Below the pieces are notes generated by a model. The model did not search any database. It was not told the DNA's origin and saw nothing but the letters and a program-made list of their open reading frames with translations. Source: an uncultured Campylobacter sp. (lineage in GTDB: Bacteria > Campylobacterota > Campylobacteria > Campylobacterales > Campylobacteraceae). Taken from it: a stretch of 31,949 nucleotides of DNA. Location: the NCBI RefSeq assembly GCF_938045535.1, contig NZ_CALIMQ010000291.1, positions 1-31,949 of the forward strand, in the 5' to 3' direction. Position numbers and translations under genes: made by a program. Positions 1 to 7,426 of this stretch are shown piece by piece. Position 1 is the first letter of the stretch. Every line of letters begins with the position of its first letter.

Positions 1-1
1 A

Positions 2-145
2 GGCGTTTCGCATTGCAGCGAGCCCAAAATGGACGAGGCGTCACATCAGATGATTCAAATTTGCGGCGAAAGCGAGGATCCGCAAATCGAAAATATGCAG
101 TGCAACGAAAACGGACTTTGCTTCGGCACCGCAAAAATCAGATAG
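2..145 (+). CDS. 3' end of an unrecognised protein (partial)
   Basis: An open frame enters from the left edge and ends at a TAG at 143-145, giving the last 47 residues of a protein. The tail is polar and acidic with four cysteines; it contains CSEPKMDEASHQM and ends CNENGLCFGTAKIR. The mixed residue use looks like real coding sequence rather than translated AT-rich spacer, and the other two forward frames look less protein-like. The N-terminus lies outside the window, so neither start nor family can be given. Paired cysteines would fit a secreted or periplasmic protein, but that is only an inference. I do not recognise the family. Confidence 0.5.
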   Translation, partial: GVSHCSEPKMDEASHQMIQICGESEDPQIENMQCNENGLCFGTAKIR

Positions 146-1388
146 CCGAAGCGTCTTGCGGGTGCCAGCGCTAAATTTAACTATTTTAAAGCCGAAACCG
201 AACGCCCGCAAGCGGTCTAGGCCACGCTTTAAAATTTCGCCCGCAATTTAAATTTAGACCCGCTTCACGCGCTGATGCATTTTATCTATCTTATTTTTAG
301 CTGCGTCCGCCGATTGATCGAGCTGCTCTTGGCGCAATAAAATTTTAAAATTTCATCGCCAAGCACGGCGCATAATTAGGATTTAAAAGTAAGCGCGGCT
401 CAAATTTCATAAGTTTAAAATTTTAAAGCGATATGCGATTTTAAATTTTACGCCTCTCAAATGCTAGCCGGTGCGAAATTTCGCGCAAGCTCAAAATCCG
501 CGCTAGGCAATTTTGTGCCGCTGCAAAATTTCTAGATCGCAACTCCGCTCAGTAGAATTTTCGGCGGTGCAGATGGGGGCGCAAAATCTGTGCCACGCAA
601 CCTTGCACGGATCACACCCGCCCAAATTCCTATGCCGCACGCCGAGACTCATAATCTAATCTCGCTACAAGATCGCTTATGAAATGCGCAATATCCTTAG
701 TCGCATAGCGTAGCCTTGCTCACTGCGTGGTCGAGGTCTGTAGCTGTAGTGCGAAATGGCGCAAAATTCTTTGCCGTGCGGTAGGAGTTCTCAGAGCAAA
801 AAAGACGCGGTATCCTCTATCGGCGGTGCGAGTTTATAGCCTCTAACTCGCACCTTAAAATTCCGCTTCAAACTCATTACTTAAAATTTCGTCTCAAAAA
901 ATCACGTATGAGAAATTCCGCTTTATCTTTACGGCTTAAAATTTCGTACGGATTACACCGAGCAAAATCTCGTCACTGCGCGACGCAAGCTTAAAATTTC
1001 AGCGGTGAGCTCGCCGCATATTAAATTCTGCTTCATTATTACGACTTAAATTCTATCACAAGCCCGCAGATTTAAAATTTTACTTCAAACGACGCCGTGA
1101 AATTTCTACCCTTGCCTAGGCACATATCTCTCGATACCTACGCCGCTTGTCGCTTAACGGCGACGCTATTCTTTGCCGATAGCAACCCTCGCACAGGACG
1201 CCTGCCACAGCGCATAGAAAATAAAGCGCGCCTCTTGCATAATCGCCGCCTCTAGAAATTTTAAGCGACTGCAAAATTTTAAAAATTTAAAAGCAGCCTG
1301 CGATTAAGCTGATTTTTATAAATTTGGATTTGCTTTGTAGCGGCGCAATCTGGCGAGTAAAGCGCAATCATAAGTTAAGCAGCTAACT
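146..1388. other. 1.24-kb stretch without a recognisable gene
   Basis: No convincing open frame, tRNA or rRNA was seen on either strand. The sequence is a mixture of GC-rich spacers and short AT words built on AAATTT or TTAAAATTTC, which recur roughly every 20-30 bases. It could be the remains of decayed genes, but no residual protein similarity is apparent to me. The most regular part is described separately at 850-1110. Confidence 0.6.
850..1110. repeat. Degenerate ~27-bp tandem array with a TTAAAATTTC core
   Basis: The core TTAAAATTTC occurs exactly at 881, 936 and 991, 55 bp apart each time. Imperfect cores fall between and around them: 855 (TTAAAATTCC), 912 (GAAATTCC), 963 (CAAAATCT), 1021 and 1046 (TTAAATTCT), 1072 (TTAAAATTT) and 1099 (GAAATTTC). 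The intervals are about 25-30 bp. Spacers between cores share only loose similarity (CGCTTCAAAC, CGTCTCAAAA, TACTTCAAAC). I read this as an old, diverged tandem array. Chance recurrence of an AT-rich word is the alternative. Confidence 0.5.
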
Positions 1389-1403
1389 TTACGTCAGCTG
1401 CTT
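1377..1403 (-). terminator. Hairpin at the end of the 1389-1805 gene, possible terminator
   Basis: Perfect 8-bp inverted repeat AAGCAGCT (1377-1384) and AGCTGCTT (1396-1403) with an 11-nt loop. It includes the last codons and the TAA stop of the minus-strand gene. There is no proper U-run after it on the minus strand, so termination activity is uncertain. Confidence 0.3.
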
Positions 1404-1805
1404 GAACATTTCGATCTGCTCCTTCGTAAGCTCGATCAAATCATCGTTTGCGTATTTAAGCGATGTCTCCAGACTTGCGATGAGCTCCTTACGGACGAAG
1501 CTCACGCTAAAAAGCGTCGCCCAAAATCGCGCTCCGCTGCCCGTGTTTGGATCCTCCAAGACCGCTCTAATCGCAGCTACCGCAGCAGCATCGTCCGCTG
1601 TACCTAACACCTCGTCCACGAGCGGATATTCACCTGCGCCGTCGCCCTCGTTTAGCGAGCGCAAAAGCGGCTCAAGCGCCTCGTCACAGGGATTATCACG
1701 CAAAAACTCCCGCACCGCGCGAAACTCTGCCGCGAGCTGATCCGAAAGCTGCGCAGGCATCGGCTGATGAAGTCTCAAAAAGTCTAATGCCGTTTGCTTG
1801 TCCAT
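1389..1805 (-). CDS. Hypothetical protein, 138 aa, acidic and helical
   Basis: Begins with ATG at 1805-1803 behind AAGGAA, so translation is plausible. The product is cytoplasmic in appearance: no signal peptide, no membrane segment, acidic. It is rich in Leu, Ala, Glu and Asp with helix-like spacing; an internal DEVLGTADDAAAVAAIR segment followed by ARFWATLFSVSFVRKELI hints at HEAT-like paired helices. Small helical proteins of this kind are sometimes immunity or contact-dependent accessory proteins, but nothing here proves that. It stands alone between two non-coding stretches. I do not recognise the family; the confidence is for the gene being real. Confidence 0.7.
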   Translation of the reverse strand: MDKQTALDFLRLHQPMPAQLSDQLAAEFRAVREFLRDNPCDEALEPLLRSLNEGDGAGEYPLVDEVLGTADDAAAVAAIRAVLEDPNTGSGARFWATLFSVSFVRKELIASLETSLKYANDDLIELTKEQIEMFKQLT

Positions 1806-2003
1806 AAAATTCCTTTTAAATGATATGCGCGATTGTAGCTAATTTTGGATTGCAAAGAGATAAATTTACTCTAATTTATCAGCCATTTCCGTCATAAATT
1901 CTCAATGATCTTAAATAATTAGACAGTGATTTTGTAGTGGCTTTTAGGGGCGATTTTCGATGGGCTTTGCGGATCACAAAATAAAATTCTAAAATTTTAT
2001 CCA

Positions 2004-2035
2004 AATAAAAAAGCCCCTGCGAAGTACAGGGGCTT
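2004..2035 (-). terminator. Rho-independent terminator of the cycX-hao operon
   Basis: Nine-base-pair stem AAGCCCCTG (2011-2019) and CAGGGGCTT (2027-2035) around a 7-nt loop. On the minus strand it is followed by a U-rich run (complement of AAATAAAAAA at 2004-2012). It lies 49 nt past the hao stop codon. Confidence 0.88.
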
Positions 2036-2083
2036 ACAAGCTTGATCTGTTTAGTCTGGCAGAATTTGGCAGACTAAAAAGGA

Positions 2084-3484
2084 TTATTCCTCGATCTTAC
2101 CGGTTTTGATGCGGCGCTCATAGATTTCGCGCATCTCTCTGATGTCGTTTTTGACCTCGAATACACCGTGCCAATGCGAATAATCAGGTCCGCCCATTAG
2201 CGCACCTTGGCGCATTCTGCGACCCTCGTGGTGCCATGAAACATAATAGATTCGCTGGAACGCATCCGCCCAAGGATCGTCTTTTAGAAGTTTCTTTTCC
2301 TTAAGCTCTTTTAGCATCTTAGTTGCTTCGTCGTTATAAACATTGTATAAAAGCACCTGTTTATCGCCCATCTCGAAGAAATTATTCGTATGGGTGCTTG
2401 CGTGGCACTCTTTGCATACTTGCTTCATCTCGGCACGCGCCGCCTCAGGACCGTTTAGGTTGCCCGCCAAAGGATTGCCAACGTTTAGTTTGCCGGTATT
2501 TAAAAACTCGCTTACCGCAGTCTCATTACCGCCGGTGCGTAGATTGCTCTTAGGCTGCCACAAATTCCACTTCAAGCGTTGAGATACGTTGTGAGTAGAG
2601 TTTAGATCACCCACACCGCCGCTAATATGGCAGGTCGCGCATGTAGGAGCGCGGTAATCAGGAACTGCCCAAGTACCAGGAGCGCTGTCAAATTTCCACT
2701 CATTGCCTTCAGCGTTAAATACGTGTCCGTGCATTGAGTTGTTGTAAATTTCGATATCCGGATGATCAGGTCCTAAGTGGCAAGATGCGCAAGCAGCAGG
2801 CTTACGAGCTTCAGCAATCGAAAATTTATGACCCGAGTGGCACGATTTGCATCCGCCTACGCCACCATCCGGATAAACCGTACCGATGCCATATGTAGGC
2901 CAGGTCTCTTTGGTAGGCTTGTTATGCTCATCCATTTTAACGACGCTACCGTGGCATTGAGAGCAACCGGTAATATCAGGTGCATGTTTAAGATCAGGGA
3001 TATCACGTCCTTCGTAGTGATACATTAGATCAACCATTCCTTTGTTGGCTTGCATTTGCATAGCGCCTCTTGCGTGACCGCTGTTTTCAAACTCTTTAAC
3101 CTCGTTGCTGTGGCATTTAGCACAGGTTTTTGGGCTAACTAGCACCGAAATATGATTGTCTGTATCTTTCGGATGCGGCTCTTTAGCTGCCATAGGGCTA
3201 TCTGCTGGCTGCGAGTGGCAGTCGGTACAGCTAACGCCTACGTGAGCGTGGCGGCTCATCTTCCAATCCGCAACGACGCCCGGAGTTTTTTCGGCATGGC
3301 ACTCGACGCAGCGTCTAGCTAGCGGCGTAAGCTGCCTATTTACCTTTAAATTCTTCGTAAGACTAACGTTTACAGAATTGCTTACGTTCGCGTCCGACGC
3401 GGACATATTCGCATGCTGCGCGGGCATTTCTGCGAATGCAAACGATGCGATACAGGCTATTAAAATAGCGACTTTTTTTAGCAT
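2084..3484 (-). CDS. hao: Octaheme hydroxylamine oxidoreductase-family cytochrome c (epsilon-type Hao)
   Basis: A 466-residue periplasmic multiheme protein. An N-terminal signal peptide (about residues 1-18, ending FAFA) precedes eight CXXCH heme sites starting at Cys59, 86, 121, 174, 212, 232, 282 and 357. The eight hemes, the length and the C-terminal SHWHG region match the octaheme Hao family found in Campylobacterota. In that group it pairs with a quinol-oxidising NapC/NrfH-type partner and is thought to reduce nitrite or hydroxylamine rather than oxidise hydroxylamine. The partner gene cycX lies directly upstream; the site AAAGGAGA overlaps the cycX stop, which suggests translational coupling. 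Family members of this clade are reported to lack the tyrosine that cross-links the catalytic heme; Tyr413, Tyr414 and Tyr435 are the C-terminal tyrosines to inspect by alignment. Function as reductase is family knowledge, not shown here. Confidence 0.93.
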   Translation of the reverse strand: MLKKVAILIACIASFAFAEMPAQHANMSASDANVSNSVNVSLTKNLKVNRQLTPLARRCVECHAEKTPGVVADWKMSRHAHVGVSCTDCHSQPADSPMAAKEPHPKDTDNHISVLVSPKTCAKCHSNEVKEFENSGHARGAMQMQANKGMVDLMYHYEGRDIPDLKHAPDITGCSQCHGSVVKMDEHNKPTKETWPTYGIGTVYPDGGVGGCKSCHSGHKFSIAEARKPAACASCHLGPDHPDIEIYNNSMHGHVFNAEGNEWKFDSAPGTWAVPDYRAPTCATCHISGGVGDLNSTHNVSQRLKWNLWQPKSNLRTGGNETAVSEFLNTGKLNVGNPLAGNLNGPEAARAEMKQVCKECHASTHTNNFFEMGDKQVLLYNVYNDEATKMLKELKEKKLLKDDPWADAFQRIYYVSWHHEGRRMRQGALMGGPDYSHWHGVFEVKNDIREMREIYERRIKTGKIEE

Positions 3485-3494
3485 TGCTTCTCCT

Positions 3495-4052
3495 TTACTT
3501 GGTTTTGTTATTTTCTCGGTTGTATTTATCCCAATATTTGGTGATCTCTATACCCATATTTTTGTGACCGACGTTTTCGTGGCACTGCACGCAGGTTTTG
3601 CCGGTAGTGCCCGCGAAATAATCCCTATGCGCGAGCCAGGCTTTATTTACTTGGTTATTCTGCTCTTTTAAATTTCGATGGCAACTTAGACAGCCGCTTT
3701 CATAAACGAAATGATTTCGCTCCTTGCGTTTTTCTTGCCAGTCGATCTTATCGGCATCGGTAAAGACCGTTTTGTAGACATCATTTGCGGAGGTTAGAGC
3801 TTTAGTCCAAAGATACATAAAGGTATTTTCATGAGAAACGTGACAGGCGACGCAATCAGCTTTGAAGCCTTGCGGGTTATTGCCGCCGTGAACATCGTTG
3901 TGAAAGGCGTTTGCCATCGGCTGCATCGTATGACAGGATACGCAGAATTTATCGGTGCCCGTAAGGTGAACCATCTCCGCAATCCCAAGAGAAAGTATCA
4001 TTCCTATAAGCACACAAGCGCCCACGAGCAGCACAAGAGTTTTCTTTTTCAT
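3495..4052 (-). CDS. cycX: Tetraheme NapC/NrfH-family quinol dehydrogenase (CycX)
   Basis: A 185-residue membrane-anchored cytochrome c. One N-terminal membrane segment (about residues 5-24) is followed by four CXXCH sites starting at Cys37, 67, 121 and 154, the usual number for NapC/NrfH proteins. CVSCHTMQPM near the first heme is the familiar arrangement around the quinol-side heme. The family takes electrons from menaquinol and passes them to a periplasmic partner, here the octaheme Hao encoded 10 nt downstream. ATG at 4052-4050 is preceded by AAGGAAACCT, and a TATAAT box lies on the minus strand at 4126-4121, so this is the first gene of a two-gene operon ending at the terminator near 2010. 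Confidence 0.93.
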   Translation of the reverse strand: MKKKTLVLLVGACVLIGMILSLGIAEMVHLTGTDKFCVSCHTMQPMANAFHNDVHGGNNPQGFKADCVACHVSHENTFMYLWTKALTSANDVYKTVFTDADKIDWQEKRKERNHFVYESGCLSCHRNLKEQNNQVNKAWLAHRDYFAGTTGKTCVQCHENVGHKNMGIEITKYWDKYNRENNKTK

Positions 4053-4120
4053 AGGTTTCCTTGATTTTAAAATTTCTTCGCAAAATTTTTAGTATTTGAT
4101 AATTCGGAAAGTGGTATTTT

Positions 4121-4126
4121 ATTATA
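4121..4126 (-). promoter_or_regulatory. Candidate -10 box for cycX-hao
   Basis: TATAAT on the minus strand (ATTATA on the plus strand) about 70 nt upstream of the cycX start. There is no clear -35, which is usual for Campylobacter sigma70 promoters. The surrounding DNA is AT-rich. Confidence 0.5.
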
Positions 4127-4189
4127 AAAAGATTAAAAACCGCTTATTTTCTAGCCTTTTGTTAAAATTTATTAAATGAAGATAAAATT

Positions 4190-4211
4190 TTAAACTAAGT
4201 TTTTAGTTTAA
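4190..4211. promoter_or_regulatory. Perfect palindrome upstream of the fumarate hydratase -10 box, candidate operator
   Basis: Nine-base arms TTAAACTAA (4190-4198) and TTAGTTTAA (4203-4211) around GTTT. It ends 5 bp before the TATAAT at 4217, so it covers the -35 region. The position suggests a regulator site, and it also lies between the two divergent operons. The arms do not match the Fnr/Crp form (TTGAT-N4-ATCAA), so I do not name a regulator. Confidence 0.5.
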
Positions 4212-4216
4212 CGGAA

Positions 4217-4222
4217 TATAAT
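4217..4222 (+). promoter_or_regulatory. -10 box for the fumarate hydratase operon
   Basis: Exact TATAAT, 29 nt before the ATG at 4252, with a strong AAGGAGAG ribosome site at 4241-4248. The -35 region is occupied by the palindrome at 4190-4211. Confidence 0.7.
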
Positions 4223-4251
4223 CCATTAAAATTTCAATACAAGGAGAGATC

Positions 4252-5097
4252 ATGAAAACGATCCAAGCGGATGAAATTACCAGAGTAGTCAGCGAGCTTT
4301 GCAAAAAAGCCTGTTATCAAGTTACGCCCGACATGCGCGCAGCATTTGAGAAAGCACGCGAAAATGAGACTTCGCCTATCGGCAAAGATATCTTGGGCAA
4401 GCTCTTGCAAAATGCTGATTTGGCGGCGAAAGAGGTCGCACCGATCTGCCAAGATACCGGTATGACGGTGGTTTTTGTCGAACTCGGGCAGGACGTGCAT
4501 ATCGAGGGCGGATATTTGGAGGATGCTATCAATGCAGGCGTTGCGGACGGCTACGTAGGCGGCTATCTGCGTAAATCCGTGGTCGCAGAGCCGCTTTTTG
4601 AGCGAAAAAACACCACGAATAATACCCCTGCGGTCATCAATACCCGCATCGTCCCCGGCGACAAGCTTAAGATCAAAGTAGCCCCAAAAGGCTTCGGCAG
4701 CGAAAACAAATCGGTGCTAAAAATGCTCGTTCCCGCAGACGGCATCGAGGGGGTAAAAAAGGTATTTTTAGAGGCGGTCAAATACGCTGGTCCTAACGCC
4801 TGCCCTCCGATGGTCGTAGGCGTCGGTATCGGCGGCACGATGGATAAGGCGGCGCTTTTAGCCAAGCAAGCCGCGGTTCGCTCGATCGACAGCAGAAATC
4901 CCGACGAGCGCTACGCTAAGCTAGAGGATGAGCTACTAGAGATGGCGCGCGCTACGGGCGTCGGTCCGCAGGGTTTGGGCGGCATAAACACCGCCGTTAA
5001 GGTAAATGTAGAGTGGTATCCGACCCACATCGCAGGGCTTCCGGTCGCCGTTAATATCAACTGCCACGCGGCTCGCCATGCCGACGCCGAACTATAA
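4252..5097 (+). CDS. Fumarate hydratase class I, alpha subunit (Fe-S hydro-lyase)
   Basis: A 281-residue protein matching the N-terminal half of class I fumarases and TtdA. Three cysteines in the conserved places can ligate the [4Fe-4S] cluster: Cys66 in ICQDTGM, Cys184 in NACPPMVVG and Cys271 in NCHAARH. The enzyme interconverts fumarate and malate in the cytoplasm. The beta subunit follows after 10 nt, so together they make the heterodimeric form of what FumA carries in a single chain. The start is supported by AAGGAGAG eight nt upstream and a -10 box at 4217. L-tartrate dehydratase has the same architecture; fumarase is preferred because these organisms run fumarate respiration and C4-dicarboxylate metabolism. 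That choice is inference. Confidence 0.92.
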   Translation: MKTIQADEITRVVSELCKKACYQVTPDMRAAFEKARENETSPIGKDILGKLLQNADLAAKEVAPICQDTGMTVVFVELGQDVHIEGGYLEDAINAGVADGYVGGYLRKSVVAEPLFERKNTTNNTPAVINTRIVPGDKLKIKVAPKGFGSENKSVLKMLVPADGIEGVKKVFLEAVKYAGPNACPPMVVGVGIGGTMDKAALLAKQAAVRSIDSRNPDERYAKLEDELLEMARATGVGPQGLGGINTAVKVNVEWYPTHIAGLPVAVNINCHAARHADAEL

Positions 5098-5107
5098 GGA
5101 GGAAATC

Positions 5108-5668
5108 ATGTCAGAAGTTAAAAGAATTACCGCACCTTTCGATAAAAGCGTAGTAAAAAGCCTAAAGGCGGGCGATAACGTCCTAATCAGCGGCACCATC
5201 ATCGCAGCCCGCGATGCCGCACACAAGGCTCTAACCGAAACCCTCGCTCGCGGCGAGAAGCTACCCGTAAGCTTAGCCGGCGAGACGATATATTATCTGG
5301 GACCGACTCCTGCTAAACCCGGGCAGGCAATCGGTGCTGCAGGACCTACGACTAGCGGACGCATGGATAAATATACTCCTACGATGATAAACGAGGTAGG
5401 CATCAACGGCATGATCGGCAAGGGCTATCGCAGCGACGCCGTCGTTGAGGCGATGAAAAAATCGGGCTGCGTCTATATGGTCGCTATCGGCGGCGCGGGC
5501 GCGCTAATCAGCCAAAGCATCAAAAAATACGAAGTGCTAGCCTACCCTGAGCTCGGCCCCGAGGCGGTCGCGCGACTTACCGTCGAGGATTTCCCCGCTA
5601 TCGTAGCGATCGACAGCGAGGGCAACAACTTCTACGAAGTAGGTCAGGCGCCTTATAGAAAAATCTAA
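5108..5668 (+). CDS. Fumarate hydratase class I, beta subunit
   Basis: The 186-residue partner of the alpha subunit upstream, equal to the C-terminal domain of class I fumarases and TtdB. Visible family features are the PGQAIGAAGPTTSGRMD segment and the glycine-rich VAIGGAGALIS segment, both near the active site. The ATG at 5108 is chosen because TAAGGAGGAAATC precedes it with ideal spacing. A start at 5078 would overlap the alpha gene and add ten residues that do not belong to the family. The two genes form one operon; a GC-rich inverted repeat follows the stop. Confidence 0.92.
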   Translation: MSEVKRITAPFDKSVVKSLKAGDNVLISGTIIAARDAAHKALTETLARGEKLPVSLAGETIYYLGPTPAKPGQAIGAAGPTTSGRMDKYTPTMINEVGINGMIGKGYRSDAVVEAMKKSGCVYMVAIGGAGALISQSIKKYEVLAYPELGPEAVARLTVEDFPAIVAIDSEGNNFYEVGQAPYRKI

Positions 5669-6049
5669 ATTTTGCTAGCGGCGTCCGCGCGGTGCTTTTT
5701 GCGGCGCGGACGTCCGTAAATTTCGCGACATTCGCTCAGGCGCTCGTAAATTTCGCGGCATAAACTACGGCGTCTATTTTGCGAAATTTTACGCTGCTGC
5801 GCAGATGAAATTTTATAGCGAATTTTAAATCGCGTCCGTAAAATTTTATCTCCATTCGCGGCACGGAATTTTAAAATTTGGCGCCGCTTAAATTTCTACA
5901 GAAATCCCGCCTTTGTTCCATTTAAACAATCCGCCGCTAAATTTAACCGCAAATTTATCCAAGCCGAAATTTTAAAATTTCGTCGCCGTTCGTAAGCAAA
6001 TTTAAAGCCCGCAAGCGTCATAATCCATCTCAAATTTAAAAGGAGCGAG
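5669..6049. other. 380-bp spacer with an inverted repeat and AAATTT words
   Basis: No gene was seen. Just after the fumarate hydratase stop there is a GC-rich inverted repeat, GTCCGCGC (5683-5690) with GCGCGGAC (5704-5711), which could help terminate transcription although no T-run follows. The rest contains GTAAATTTCGCG twice (5716 and 5747, 31 bp apart) and further AAATTTTA words. The last bases hold the ribosome site of the next gene. Confidence 0.55.
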
Positions 6050-7078
6050 ATGAGCGCAAGCGAGCTGGAGCAGATCAGGCTGGGGCTTTTGTATAAGGCG
6101 AAAAGAAATACGATCTTCGCGGCGGCGTGCATGCTCGGCTACGGCACGTTTTTGTTATACAAGCTACGCGACGGAGGAGGCATGGCGGATTTGTTGCCGT
6201 TGATCGGATTATTCGCGGTTGTTCTTATAGTAGCCGTTTTGTGCGATCAGGCCTCCATAAAAGCTACGATAATCCAAGCCGCGGGTCTTTTTATAATTTG
6301 CCTATTTCTAGTTGATTTACAAAATCGCCCTACGACTTCCAAATATATCTTACTCGCGATTATAACTTTAATCTTGGCCGCTTCGAGCTTGTTTGTATTG
6401 TTTAGAGACTTTAAGCAAGACTATTCGGTAAAATTTCGGCGCGCTTTTAAAGAGCACTATCTGATGCCCTATTTTAAGGCATTCGGCTATCGATATGAAG
6501 TTTCAGGCGATATCGATCCTGCTAAACTCAAGCTTTCGGGACTCTTTTTTCGACTAGACAGATACTTATACGGCAACGACAGGGTTTCGGGCGTTTATGA
6601 CGGCGTGAAGTTCGCATTTTGTGACGTAAGTTTATTTAATAGATTTTCGGAAAGCGAAATCCTCGGCACCTTTTTCTACGCGGAATTTAACAAACGCATA
6701 AGTGCCAAAACCCTGATTTTTCCCGCTCGCGCCGGCGCGCCGAACACAGGCGGGCTAAAAAAGATAGATATGGACGATGCGGAGTTTAACGCCGCCTTCG
6801 CCGTGTATTGCGAGGACGCGGCGGGCGCGATGTATATTCTAACGCCCGCCTTTATGCGGAGGCTCTTGCGCTTCGCAGGCGCCGTAGCCGCGCCCGTTAG
6901 CCTTAGCTTTTTAGATAGCAAAATTTATATTTTCGTAAATACGGGGCGCGATAATTTCGAGCCCGACATCGACGAAAGCGTGCTACGCCGCGACCCTGCC
7001 GCGCAGCTCAAGCGCGAGCTTTCGCACTTTTTAGCGATCGTAAAAAACCTAAAACTAAACGAAAGAATTTGGAGCTAG
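6050..7078 (+). CDS. DUF3137-like membrane protein
   Basis: A 342-residue protein with four hydrophobic segments at about residues 21-38, 46-65, 72-90 and 98-118, followed by a soluble domain. In the soluble part, LGTFFYAEFNK, then DDAEFNAAFAVYCED, YILTPAFMRRLL, FLDSKIYIFV and FEPDID occur in the order I associate with the DUF3137 family, whose function is unknown. The ATG at 6050 follows AAAAGGAG at 6038-6045. It is a single-gene unit flanked by repeat-rich spacers, with no functional hint from neighbours. Confidence 0.75.
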   Translation: MSASELEQIRLGLLYKAKRNTIFAAACMLGYGTFLLYKLRDGGGMADLLPLIGLFAVVLIVAVLCDQASIKATIIQAAGLFIICLFLVDLQNRPTTSKYILLAIITLILAASSLFVLFRDFKQDYSVKFRRAFKEHYLMPYFKAFGYRYEVSGDIDPAKLKLSGLFFRLDRYLYGNDRVSGVYDGVKFAFCDVSLFNRFSESEILGTFFYAEFNKRISAKTLIFPARAGAPNTGGLKKIDMDDAEFNAAFAVYCEDAAGAMYILTPAFMRRLLRFAGAVAAPVSLSFLDSKIYIFVNTGRDNFEPDIDESVLRRDPAAQLKRELSHFLAIVKNLKLNERIWS

Positions 7079-7426
7079 CGGGCGGCTCGCCGCAGCTTTG
7101 TGTGTCACAGCCTCGCGCACTATAGCTTCACACGCCGTGCCGCGGTCTCGCACGCCTTGAAATTTTAAAATTTTGCTTTTTGATTTCGCACTTTGGAATT
7201 TTAAGAGCTTTAAAATTCCGCGCATTTTGAAATTTAAAATTTTAATCCACACTGCGAAATTCTGCACCGTAAAATTTGAAATCCTGAAAATAAAATCCGC
7301 GCCTTGAAATTTTACGCTTTGAAATTTAGAATTTTAAAATTTCGCAGCCGAAATCTTACGCGCCTGAAATTTGAAATTTTGTCGCGCCTTAAAATTTAGC
7401 GCACCCGCCAAGTATCGCAGTACCCA
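7079..7426. repeat. Repeat-rich spacer with CGCCTTGAAATTTTA units
   Basis: No gene was seen. From about 7150 to 7400 the sequence is dominated by AAATTT words with GC-rich linkers. The 15-mer CGCCTTGAAATTTTA occurs exactly at 7153 and 7300, with degenerate copies near 7360 (CGCGCCTGAAATTTG) and 7384 (CGCGCCTTAAAATTTA). The stretch separates two convergent genes and contains several AT palindromes able to form hairpins. Confidence 0.6.

Noticed and set aside
850..1110. CRISPR array
   Set aside because: The repeated core is only about 10 bp and imperfect, spacing is 25-30 bp in total, and no cas genes are present.
5078..5107. Earlier ATG at 5078 for the fumarate hydratase beta subunit
   Set aside because: It lies inside the alpha gene without a ribosome site, whereas TAAGGAGG precedes the ATG at 5108.
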